DNA of 64,000 nucleotides, taken from NCBI GenBank assembly GCA_002794735.1, contig NBAZ01000019.1:1-64000 (forward strand), read 5' to 3'. A program made the position numbers and the translations under genes. The stretch is from Pyrrhoderma lamaoense (Eukaryota > Basidiomycota > Agaricomycetes > Hymenochaetales > Hymenochaetaceae). Below the pieces are notes generated by a model. That model saw nothing but the letters and a program-made list of their open reading frames with translations, had not been told where the DNA came from and made no database searches. Positions 1-11,212 of the stretch are shown in pieces. The first letter of the stretch is position 1; every line of letters starts with the position of its first letter.

Positions 1-1713
1 GTAACGTTGTTGCTTAAGCTTGGTGCTTTGTATCTCGGGGATACGTGAGTCATGATGGTTTTACACATTTTCATGTCGCTCAAGCTATTGTATTGGTGCA
101 GGATAACTATGTCGTATGTAGACATCCAACTTACATCTAACTTCACCTAATTTTTTCCGGATAGCCTTTGGGGAATAGCAACGTTACAAACGTATTACTA
201 CTATAGTGTGAGCTATAATCAAAGGATGACACATTGATTATGATCTTAAATCCGGGATTAGCGCTATTCAAAGGATGCACTATGGATCAAATCTCTTGTA
301 AGTTGGCTACCGAACTTAAAAGAAAACTAGAAAATAATGTCCGTTTGGTAGGTATTCCTAGTATGGGCACTAGATACTGTGCACCAAGCATTAATAATAG
401 AAGCTGGCTATGAGTTTCTCGTAACTAATTACGACAACCCACAATTCTTGGCAAATACTAGTCGCATTCTCAAGGTTTGTCCTTATTTTCTCTTGAGTTC
501 TGACTATGTTCTTACGACACAATGAAAGCACTCGGTAGCTCTCAGTGTAAGCATCCTCGATCTACTATACTCTAAAAGACATGCAAATTGTCAAGCTCTA
601 GATCCTTGTCACCGTGATTGTGCATACATTCCTATTGTTTCGTATATGGATATGTAAGTTTTAGAAGGACATTGCATATCATCCGACGAACTAATGATCT
701 TCAATGAAGTAAGTAAGAAAAACTTGAGGCTAGTTATAATTATTGCTGTGGTCATTATGATGGAGATCATTGTTTCTATATGTGTGTCCTCATTCTTCCT
801 GCTAACTTCATCACTACTTACGTATTCCTGGCCTCTAGTGGATTTGACACAGCGAGAGTCAGTGGTCTGAGAAGATCAGATGAAATTGACATCTTCTCAT
901 ATTTTATACTATATATTATAGTGTTCCAGCGAAGCAAAATACGAGTATCAAGCCATATGCCTGGCCCGAAAAACTCTATTTTTCAGTTATGGCGACTACA
1001 GATACCACCATTGCTCTTACACTTATAATCTTACTACATCGCTCCAGAACAGGATTCAAGAAATCTGATAATATAATCAATCGATTGATAGTTTTTACTG
1101 TTAACACTGGGGCAATACCGAGCCTTCTTTTCATCCTCGCCATAATTATGGTTAGTATTACTTCACGAAGAGTATTAAATTCTTACAATCCAGCTATTAG
1201 ATAGTGATCTATCCAGACAATCTAACATAGTTTTCACTCTATTTGCTGATAAGTAAAGGTATGTTTTCAAATCCTCTTAAGAGGTTCCTTTGGCCTGTAT
1301 TGATCATCTTCCCAATTTATCTAATCTATCATAATTGTATAGTCTACACAAACGCACTCCTTGCAACGTAAGATTAAAGTTATTTCCTCAAACTAGTGTT
1401 CTTGATAGTTTATATAGGTTGAATGCACGAGAATATGGCACTGAGATACTACATTCATCAGTATCGAATAGTATTCCGGAGATAATAAAGGTATATAATA
1501 CCACCTTCTACCTACTAGTATACAAGCACATAGAACATCATAACTCCTATATAGGCACCGGGTAATGATATGTCGATGACTGTTCGAGTCGATACTACGA
1601 TTTTACACAGAACAGATGATATCAGCTTGGATGAAATAAAACTAGAAGCGCCGAGGTTAAAGGTGGGTTATTTTCAAAGCATTAGGGATAGTATTTCTGA
1701 TTTATTGCTTTAG
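1..1713 (+). CDS. DUF6534-family multi-pass membrane protein, 5' end outside the window
   Basis: Recognised from fragments typical of the agaricomycete DUF6534 family: VWALDTVHQALI, FLVTNYDNP, LHRSRTGFKKSDNIINRL, IVFTVNTG, YTNALLATLNAREYG. Function of the family is unknown; it is an integral membrane protein with about seven hydrophobic segments. Exons I can place: 1-44 (start lost), 102-113, 165-207, 262-297, 352-474, 529-546, 602-653, from 710 to about 785, 987-1150, 1343-1367, 1418-1490 and from 1555 to the stop at 1711-1713. Introns are about 50-57 nt and phases agree up to exon 602-653. The joins between 785 and 987 and between 1150 and 1343 are uncertain. Two exons are only 12 and 18 nt long. 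The tail after residue motif PEIIK is hydrophilic. Family assignment is secure; the exact protein is not. Confidence 0.8.
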
Positions 1714-3316
1714 TCTGCTTCAGTAGATATGGTTTAGAATCTACGTATTACTCATGAGTAGTTAATGATATTGAGAGTATATGTTCACTAAGTCTAGATG
1801 TCAGCTTTACTAGATAGTGTAAGTTAGCCCCTGTAATCAAGTCTAGAACTGCTCACTTCAAGCCTGACGTTGTGTACCTGATTCAGCTTCTGTATATCGT
1901 TTCAGAATCCCTGAGCACTGCAACGGTTGAGGCGACTTCACGAGCAGTTAACCACACACATAATCAGCGAGTTACTGGTATACAAGCAAAATAAGAAACA
2001 CCGAGCTCTCATAGGGTTGAAAGGCTTGCAGATAATCTCGTCTAATAGCTCACCAGTCGAGAAACATATATATACTACAACAATAGGATTTCAAGATATT
2101 ATAACTGTCTTAATATTGAAACCTAGTCGTAGTATACACTATAAGCAAGGATGATCTACAGGCGAATGAGGCTTAGAAATAAAGAGGAAACTAGGTCTGA
2201 ATGTTTGTACAATTTGTATTGCTGTACTGACAAATCGAGACTGTAGTCTCAAAGACGCAAAAGGGATGCTCTCTGAACAGCTTCAATCATATACTACAAC
2301 GACGTGCAAGATTCTAGCAACCAGTATTAAGGCTGATAGCGGAAAGAGAGTTATCTATTCCATTGTCAAGGGCCCAACGTGTCTGAAAGATCTGAACAAG
2401 TATCTCGCTAGAGCACTATGCAATAAGCATAACATAATCCGAGATCGCAGATAGACTGGACGAAGGCCGCCACCATTATGAACCGCTTAGCCTGCGGATG
2501 CTAATCAATGTCATTTCCCATCAGAAGTAGGACGTCTGAATAAAATAAGGTTGTTAGATGGGCATAATATATCGCTATTTGAAGAAAGCTTTACGAGTAA
2601 GATAAACTGAGTATCATAATGGACACAAAAAGTGGCATCTTTTTCTGTCACTTCCAGCAAGCGAGTTGTCGTATCATGAGAACCAGATGCAGTCAACTTC
2701 CCATGAGTGGTCTATATGTGGACGGATAGTGGCTGATAGTATTCCAACACAATCTATGATAACTTTACTTGATAGAACTATATTAGTCTCAAGCAATTAT
2801 GTGTTCATTTCTCGATTCTAGCCTTGATATCATATACATGATGCAGGCTCTGCACACCTCAAATTCTAGTAAATCACCAAGGAAGTAAGAGAATAACGAT
2901 AGTGTCTTTTTAGGATCTCTGATAACTGCAACAATAGAAACGGCGCATGATGAGAAGCGTACGTAGACCTAATGTATAGCAGATGAGGCTTAGATACAAA
3001 GAGATTGAATTTGAAAGGATTTTTGTAATAGTTGTAAAGCTGCGTTGAAGACTCGAGACCGTCTCGCGTGTGCAAGTAGTTTCTCCTTTCGAAACAATAT
3101 ATATAATTTACACGTAAACCTTTCGAGTTCTCTCTAACGTAAGAGGACACTCTCCCGCTTTTCTATTATAAGATAAAGTTATCTTGAGGAATCTGTGTAT
3201 AACGAATACTAAATTGAGAAATACTTATATATAAAAACGCTGAGTCCGAAATCAAATCTAACTAGAAAAAATATATAATTTGAAAGAAAGCTCCGTAATC
3301 AAGATCAGATTTAGCA
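1714..3316. other. Gene-poor AT-rich spacer
   Basis: About 1.6 kb between the DUF6534 gene and the end of the furin-like gene. Short open stretches exist (for example 2266-2454) but none has a recognisable domain or exon pattern. Part of it must hold the 3' ends of both convergent transcripts. Confidence 0.5.
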
Positions 3317-6300
3317 TTAATGCCGGAAAGGATTACGAGAGGTGCCCGAACCACCTGTATATGTTGGTTTTATTCGGTTATCTTCGTAATCTACAAAGTT
3401 CTGCGTCCATTTGCTTCTTGAAGGCTCGCCTTCAAAGTCAATTAGGTATTGAGAAGGTCTATGTTCTGGGCTTGCTTGACGATCTCGGATTGATAACGCA
3501 TACTCTTCAGCAGGAGTTGGCACGCGGTCTACTCTGCGTAAAATTCTATCGGAAGCCCCAAGGCTTGATAAAGAATAGGAGGAGGCGCTGAATCTGGAAT
3601 GAGAACGATCAAGGTGTCGTGTATTGAGATTCGTAAGATGGGAAGTCGGAATGGGAGGCCTAAAAGAGTTGCGAACTGGCTGTCGAGCATCAACACCTCG
3701 CCTCGGTTGACCAGTAACATATGTATACATCGATTCATCACTCATAGTATTCAAATCCGATTCCCTTCGTTTAAGTGGGTGCATCGATCTATCTTGTTTA
3801 TTTTACGTCGATCCGATTCAGAATTTGGAACGGGGATAAGGTAGCCTGAACGCGTATCATATGTATAAGACCTTGGTACACGGGAGTCCCCTCCGCGTTC
3901 AGAATATGCATATCCATCTATTAGATTGTCGATATCTTCATTATACCGCATCTCTTCCGCCTTTTGCATCCGTTCCTTTGAATTCGACCAACCAGTAACA
4001 TTGCTAGCTGTCTCGACATCTCTTAATGCAATTGGCCCATTTCGGGATTTCCGTCTTGAACCAAGTGCACGTTCCCCGACGGTATGACCAAAGAGCTTCT
4101 CTCCTAAACGAACAACACGCTCACGCCACGTTTTCGGCTGATCAAGACGTTTCTGCTTTGCGAATTCTTGTGTAGCCGCAACACGGCGTTTGCGGGCCCG
4201 CCGTCTCCAGCATAGGATGAGAACTAGGATTATGAAAGCGCACCCGAGAGCCATAAGAAGAATTTGCCACCATTCTAATTTCTGGCTATGATCCTCTACG
4301 GTTGGAGAGTCAATACCCGTGATGCTGGGAAGTGCACCCGATGCAGTGCCGGAAGGGCTACTTGCCTGTGGAATCGCAACCAAATCACTAAGGCAAGTTC
4401 CTAGACCACTCACGACAGAAGTCCCATTTTCACAGAACTAGAAACGCATTTTCCAGATCGCAGAACACTATTCCATCCGCACAGCTAAGGCAGCTATTAC
4501 TACCGTCACCGCTACAGCTTGCACATGTGCTATCGCAAGATTTACAAGAACCACTTCCGGAGTCGAAAAATTCAGCTTTACTACACGTTGGAAGACAACG
4601 GCCGTTTGAAAGGACGGGCGGGATGACGGACAAGAGCTACACTGATTGAAAGATGTCCCTGAACAAGTTGCACAATCTGGATGACACGAAACGCAAGCTC
4701 CAGAGAAGAAAAGGTATTTGAGGGACAAGACGTAACACAAGAACCACTTGATGCAAGGAGGTTATTTGCACATGTCAGACAGAAGGTTGAAGCACCAGCG
4801 CAAGTACTACAAGTTGAATCGCAGGTAGAACAAGTGACATTATCTTTCGGATCTAGAAAGGATCCACTGGGGCAGCTCTCAACGCATTGCCCATTACTAA
4901 GCACAAAACCGGGAAGACAAGCTGTACACTTGGCCTGATCGATCGTGCTAGCAACAGAAAATGAAGATATCCCACAGGCGGTGCATTTTTCGGGACATGC
5001 TTCGCATTCCTTCTTATTATTGTCTGCTACGAAGCCATTTCCGCTTGTTAGCCCAGTCTGACATATACCATTCGAGTCCACATCAACACAAGTGCCATTA
5101 AACTTGTACCTTCCAGAGCCACAAACAATGCAGTCATTGCTTGTTGAACCTGTGCAGGTACTACAGAGTGCATTGCATGCAGTACAAGATGTTCCATTAG
5201 AGAAAGATCCATCGGGACATACTGTGCCAGTACTTGTCACAGATGATTGAGGGTTACATTTAGTGGAGTCAGTTGAGGACAATGTGAAGCCGCTTGCACA
5301 GGCAGTACAGACTCCCGTCGAGTCTGAGCAAGTTGTGCACCCAAGTTCACAGACTTGAAAATTAACATGAGTAATCAACAGCTTACTATATGAGTAATTA
5401 TTAGACAGCATACCTTTACATGAGCCATCGTCACTCAAGAAGAAACCGTCTGAACATGCAGCACATTTTGTCCCGTTTGTGTTGTCCTTCCAGCCTGCGT
5501 TGCAAGTACAACTGCCATCACTCTGACATTCCCCATTGAGACAATTACAGTCTTGAGACGTGCTTTTCAGTTTAAGACATAATCCAGAACCATTGATTCC
5601 ATCATCACATGTTTCACAATCCGATGGACAAGCTTGGCATTCTTCACCGAAGAAACCTGACTGACAAGATTCACACGATGATCCTGTGAACCCTGCAAGG
5701 CATGCACATGATCCTTGGGACGTGCAGATACCCCCACTAGCACAGGCTGTACTACATGAGCCGCTCTGTAGTTGAAAAAGAGTTACAGAGGACATTGAAA
5801 CAGGTAATTGGGAGGTATCTGGTGATGCATCCCATATTATAATTCGACCGCTTGATGTGTGTAACTCGGCCCATGTATTAGAGGAGATGATGAACGATGA
5901 AGGATCAATCGAGGTGGTTATGTTAGAAGCGTTAGCAGTTGTAGGGAGGGAGATATAGCTAGCTGTACTAGAGTAATTTGAGTTCGAATAGAAAACAAAA
6001 CCCGGTTCAACTTGTATAGAAGCAGGTAAAGAGATACTAGAGCTATTTGAGAAGCCAGGAGAGCCGCTTAGAGTTGCAGAGTCAGAAGTAAGAATAGAAT
6101 GAAGTAATTGAGGATTCGTAGAATCTTGGTACGTTCCAGGCAGTAGTAGAAGATCTGTCGATGCACCTACGGCACTTAATGTTGCTCCAACTAACATACA
6201 AGTATATGAGGCTCATTTACAGACGATTTCAAGCACAGAACTTACGAGAGAGATCTGTGAAACCTTGCACACATTGTCCGGCAATGCACACGACCTTCGC

Positions 6301-6363
6301 GCTGTCCTGAGCTACGACGAAAGTGTAGAGAATTGAAAGAATGGCGATAAAGCTGGCGGTCAT
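3317..6363 (-). CDS. Secreted-ectodomain, single-pass membrane protein with EGF/furin-like cysteine-rich repeats (frame broken)
   Basis: Start ATG at 6363 gives a signal peptide (MTASFIAILSILYTFVVAQ). Introns 6191-6245 and 5354-5413 are clear and in phase. The ectodomain has EGF/laminin-like motifs (GSCACLAGFTGSSCESC, GECQSDGSCTCNAGW) and then many furin-like CxxC modules (CPEKCTACG, CDSTCSTCAG, CHPDCATCSG, CDSTCASCSG). One membrane segment (LLMALGCAFIILVLILCW) is followed by RRRARKRR and a roughly 300-residue serine/arginine-rich cytoplasmic tail ending at 3317. It resembles the growth-factor-receptor-domain proteins of Agaricomycetes, whose role is unknown. The last large exon does not read in one frame: single-base corrections are needed near 4703-4712, 4613-4622, 4463-4474 and 4430-4440, all as if one base were missing. 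At 3755-3810 there is a fifth change that could instead be a 43-nt intron. It is either an assembly problem or a recently broken gene. Divergent from beta'-COP. Confidence 0.8.
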
Positions 6364-6908
6364 GACGCACAGCAAGTAAAAAGAAGGAAGAAGGAAGAGG
6401 ATAAGATACTTGGACCTCGTAGCATAACCATTTTTATGCACCGAATTAAACAAGACAATAGCAGAGCGTTGCGATGAATAAAATGGTGCAGAAGAGAAAT
6501 ACCACAAATGGAAGAGAACAATGAACAAATCATGCCCGTATTTGGCAATTTACTTCTATTACGTACTACTACCGATACCACCTAGCATATAGATGCATAT
6601 AGTGTACATTGATAAAATATACATACCGTACACTATAGTTTACGTTGTAATCTGCAGTCTTTCCATGTTTTTCTATAATACTCTACTCGTGTGTTCATTA
6701 AATAGCCGCTATGTTTGTATGTTGCAACAATACAGTATATACAGGATAAATGCATATTTTATCACTTTTTCCACGTTGACACGCACGCGTTTATTGCCTG
6801 TGACGCGTGATTTATTGGCGATCTACTGAAACGTAGACACTCCCTATAGCCATAGGCCAACAAACACGACTTGCCACGATTAATTTTTTTTAGAAACGGT
6901 CCGTGAAT
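6364..6908. promoter_or_regulatory. Divergent promoter region between furin-like gene and beta'-COP
   Basis: A 545-bp AT-rich interval between two start codons facing away from each other, so it must carry both promoters. No single element can be assigned; several TATA-like stretches (for example around 6600-6640) are present. Confidence 0.5.
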
Positions 6909-9819
6909 ATGCTGCTAGATATCAACGTGCGTATTCTCTACATATTGTACAATATATGCTAAAGTATACGCGCAGAGGAGTTTGTTTCAACGTTCGGATC
7001 GTGTCAAGGCAGTCGACTTCCACCCTACAGAACCATGGCTACTTGCTGCCTTATATAACGGCAGCGTTAATATTTACAACATCGATACCGGAGCCCTTGT
7101 AAAAACATTTGAAGTAGCTGAAGTTCCCGTTCGATGCGCGAGGTTTATTCCTCGCAAAAACTGGTTCGTGGCAGGCTCCGATGATTTCCAGCTTAGAGTC
7201 TTCAACTACAATACTCACGAGAAAGTCACCGCATTCGAAGCGCATCCAGACTATATCCGTTGTCTTGCAGTTCACCCCACCCTTAGCATCGTTCTTACAG
7301 GCTGTGACGATATGACTATCAAAGCTTGGGACTGGGATAAGCAATGGAAATGCATTCGTACTTTCGAAGGACATACGCATTACATCATGAATTTGGTCTT
7401 TAACCCCAAGGACACCAATACGTTTGCATCTTCGTGCTTAGATCGCACCGTAAAAATGTGGTCTCTAGGGTCCTCTACACCCAACTTCACGTTGGACGCT
7501 CATGAAAAAGGCGGTGTAAACTATGTCGAATTTTATCCGGGAGCTGATAAACCATATCTAGTCACGACAGGAGATGACCGAACTGTAAAAATATGGGACT
7601 ATCTTAGTAAAAGCTGCGTTCAGACCTTGGAGGGACACACTAACAATGTTTCATTTGCAATGTTCCATCCAAATTTACCTTTGATAATCAGCGGTAGTGA
7701 GGATGGTACAGTCAAAATATGGAATAGTGGTACTTATCGTCTTGAAAACACCTTAAGCTATGCTTTGGAGCGCGCCTGGTGTATATCTATCCGCCCACAT
7801 GCAAATGATGTCTCAATAGGCTTTGACGAGGGAGTTGTTGTCATAAAACTTGGCCGCGACGAACCATCATTCAGCATGGACCCTTCAGGGAAATTCATCT
7901 ATACCCGTAACACGGAAGTCCTATCTGCCAATCTACAAAGCGCTGTAGACGCAGACATTCCAGAAGGGCAGCAGCTTCCTATATCCGCTCGCGAAATCGG
8001 GTCGACGGAAATATATGCCACCTCCTTGCAACACTCGCCAAATGGGCGATTCGTGACTGTGGTCGGAGATGGAGAATATATAATCTACACTGCTCTTGCA
8101 TGGAGAAATAAAGCATTTGGCTCGGGCTCATCATTCGCTTGGGCAGGAGATTCAAATACGTATGCAGTTCTTGAAGGTAGAACAAAAGTTCGGATCTATA
8201 AAAATTTCAAGGAGAGAAATGGGGCAGCGATGAAAACATCAGGTTCATGGCAGATCGAAGGTATACACGGGGGAACGTTACTCGCAGCTCGCTCAAGTAG
8301 CTTTGTGATCTTTTGGGACTGGGAATCCGGTGATATAGTGCGAAGGATTGACGTGGAGGCAAAAAATGTGTGTTGTTTGTTTATTCATAAACTAATAATA
8401 AAAACTCTGACATTTGGTTGTAGATTTCCTGGTCTGGAACAGGAAACCTTGTCGCAATAACAACCGACGAATCATTTTATATACTACGTTTTAACAGAGA
8501 CGCCTACGAGTCTGCCCTAAACTCCGGTGTGGAAATCACTGATGAGGGTGTTGAAGAAGCATTCGAGGTCATTGCAGATATCTCAGAAAGGTAAAAGCTC
8601 TTTTGCTTCATCGTACCTGTCTCCTCTAAACCTTCTGTTCTAGTGTTAAAACATGTAAATGGATAGGCGACTGCTTCATTTACACGAATTCGATGAATCG
8701 GCTAAATTACCTCATTGGAAATGAGACACAAACAATAACACATTTCGATAAGTAAATATGCTTTTTATGATAGTATATGACCTTCTCCGACCAATCCCTT
8801 TTAGCCCAATGTATCTTTTGGGGTACATCTCTGCTCACAACCGGATCTATCTGGCCGATAAGGATGTCAAAATCTACGGCTATTCACTATCTCTTAATCT
8901 GATCGAATACCAAACGGCAATACTTCGTGATGACATGGAAGCTGCTGCAGAAATCTTACCTTCAATACCAAAGGAACAGCGTAATAAAGTCGCACGTTTC
9001 TTGGAGGCGCGAGGTAAGAAGAGTATTGTCTACATAGTTATTCATTTTATACTCACGACAACTTTTCAGGGCTTAAGGAATTAGCACTTCAAGTAACCAC
9101 TGATCCTGATCACAAATTTGAACTTTCTCTACAACTTGATGATCTTGAGTCGGCTTTAGAGATTGTCCGCACCATTCCCGAATCAGAAGCCGAAGTTAAG
9201 TGGAAAGCTGTCGGGGATCGAGCCTTGGCGGTTTGGCGATTTGATCTTGCACGGGAATGCTTTGAAAGAGCTAGCGATTTAAGTGCTCTAATGCTGTTAT
9301 TACTGGCTATTGGAGATCGCGATGGACTTGCAAAATTAGCCACGAAAGCTGAAGCGAAAGGGCAAAATAATCTTGCGTTTGCATCATGGCTTCAACTAGG
9401 GGACACTAAATCTTGCGTCGACCTGCTAATTAAAACAGAGCGCGCACCAGAGGCAGCTCTATTTGCACGGACATATGCACCAAGGTAAGGTTTCCCTTTA
9501 TCTCTCACCGTCGAAGTTTACTGACTTCTTTCAAGCCTAGTGCCAACAACGGTAGCATCGTGGCGTTCCGAGCTCAATTCTAAAAACCGCAAAAATCTGG
9601 CATCTGCAATAGCGTCTCCAGAAGAAAATCCTGAGCTATTCAATGAGGGTTGGCAAGATGCTCTCGAACGTGAAACGAGAATAAAATCACAAGGAGATGG
9701 GACCACTCCTAATGGACATTCTCGTTAGTGTTTTTCATGAGTGTCCAAACATCTAACTGATGAATGTATTAGATTCTATAGAAGAAGATGAAGTTGGAGA
9801 GGCTGAGGCGCACGCATGA
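6909..9819 (+). CDS. SEC27: Coatomer subunit beta' (beta'-COP; yeast Sec27, COPB2)
   Basis: Subunit of the COPI vesicle coat, which carries cargo back from Golgi to ER; beta'-COP binds dilysine retrieval signals through its WD40 propellers. Exons 6909-6926, 6976-8367, 8424-8590, 8644-8751, 8805-9013, 9070-9484, 9536-9723, 9773-9819 sum to 2544 nt (847 residues) with every intron phase consistent. The 18-nt first exon supplies MLLDIN, which joins RSLFQRSDRVK, matching the family N-terminus. Two WD40 propellers occupy about residues 10-600 (RSDRVKAVDFHPTEPW, HPDYIRCLAVHP, FASSCLDRTVKMWSL, SGSEDGTVKIWNS). They are followed by the helical solenoid (FLEARGLKELAL, ERAPEAALFARTYAPS) and a short acidic C-terminus. 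Length is normal for the family. Introns are 49-56 nt. The gene shows no defect, so it is a useful local control for sequence quality. Confidence 0.97.
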
Positions 9820-10211
9820 TCTCTGTTCACATCTTCTGAAAATGAGAATTGTATCCTATACTCCCTTCTCTTGTTTTTGTTATCTTTAATGAAGTTTTCT
9901 ACGGATTTTTTACGTTAACTATTAAAATATTCACTGTGGAAAGTTTCGTTTCACATCAAGCTTGTGAAATGAATGGGAGGTGCCAGATACTTGTTCAATA
10001 CAAAAAAAACTAGTCTGTATAGAAACGATTTAACCTTATAGAAGAAATCAAGTAAGCATACAATAGTATAACCAGTAAGTATAGTAAACGGGGAGAGTTG
10101 TGTATCTATTAGATAAATAATCAGCAAAACATGAGTAATAAATGGTGTTATCCACTAGATCATAATTCTATGAGTTTTTATATGAACTCCGTAACTTTAG
10201 ATTCTTGAATC
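9820..10211. other. Convergent 3' intergenic region
   Basis: 392 bp between the stop codons of beta'-COP (+) and GGC1 (-). AT-rich, with no coding signal. It must contain the two transcript ends. Confidence 0.6.
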
Positions 10212-11212
10212 TCAGACGTATTGAGAGAACCAAGGTATAAGGCTCTGAGCGAGAGTATAGCTGAAAACCAATTTCGGCCCAACTACAAGAATTTTTGGAG
10301 TTAAACCCTTGAAAAGTGCACCAACCCCTTCATTCTTAATCAGCTCCTTGAAGACCGTTGTCCCTGCAACACGAGTCTCGAAGTTTGCATTTTGGATACG
10401 AGTTTTGATGACATCCAGTGGGGCTGCGATAGTTATGCTTGCTACGGCACCAGATACAGAAGCGATGAAATTTTGGGTCCATGTTGCTTTTGAGTAATCC
10501 TGTACACCAAGAAGCTCTTTAGTGGCTGCCGAAGCACCAAAAAGCTAAGGTACGGAATTTAGGGACCAGTCCGGATAAGAGGGGTAAACAAACTTACAGC
10601 GAATGAACCTGGTGCATTACGAGCCATAGTCCAGCCCCAACCACGGTAGAGAGAAGTTCCCTCCTCCATGAAGATACGGATAACCCCTCGTCCACGGAAA
10701 GCCTCTGGGTTTACTTGTCTCTTGATTTTCAAGACATCCAAAGGTAGAAGAACGACCTCTCCAATACCCGTTAAGCTTCCAGCTGTAGCTTGCATCATCA
10801 TCTTTCCTTTACGTTCACCAAAGGTATTTGTAAATGACGATTTATATCTTGACGAAAGCAAGTCATTAAACCAAGGTTGTCCTCCAAACTTGTAGATACG
10901 CTGAGCAACCTTATATCCCGCAGCATATCCTAGGCCAGGGAAGAGCGAAAGCAGCCGGCGAGTGATAGGTGCGGATGCGTGTTCACGGAAAAGAACGGTA
11001 CTCAAGTTCCCCGACACAGAGGCTTTGTTACTCATCAATCGCTTCGCGATAGTATCCACTGGATGGAATACTAAAAGCTCAGCAACGCCTAAAATAAAGA
11101 GTTTATGGATTTGTAAGGTTGAAAAAACGAATCTTACTGTACCTGAAGTCCCAGACCCGAGGATACGAGCAGCAGCACTATCCTTTCCTTTTCCTGAAGC
11201 TATAGGAGACAT
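10212..11212 (-). CDS. GGC1: Mitochondrial GTP/GDP carrier (yeast Ggc1/Yhm1)
   Basis: Member of the mitochondrial solute carrier family (SLC25) that exchanges matrix GDP for GTP across the inner membrane; in yeast its loss disturbs iron homeostasis and mtDNA maintenance. Exons 11212-11143, 11088-10598 and 10544-10212 total 894 nt (297 residues), introns 54 and 53 nt, phases correct. The carrier signatures PxDxxxxR/K are visible: VFHPVDTIAKRLMS, LLPLDVLKIKRQVNP and APLDVIKTRIQN. The stretches SLFPGLGYAAGYKVAQR and SLYRGWGWTMARNAPGSFA are close to yeast Ggc1. The ATG at 11212 is preferred because it gives the short family-like N-terminus MSPIASGKGKDSAAARILGS. It converges on beta'-COP. Intact. 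Confidence 0.96.

Noticed and set aside
4463..4493. Treating part of 4430-4474 in the furin-like gene as a 31-nt intron
   Set aside because: Too short for a spliceosomal intron in this window, and it would remove VLRSGKCVSSS, which matches the family.
6982..8460. Reading beta'-COP as starting at 6982 in a single 492-residue frame ending at 8460
   Set aside because: The codon at 6982 is TTG. An upstream 18-nt exon restores the family N-terminus, and a canonical intron at 8368 continues the protein.
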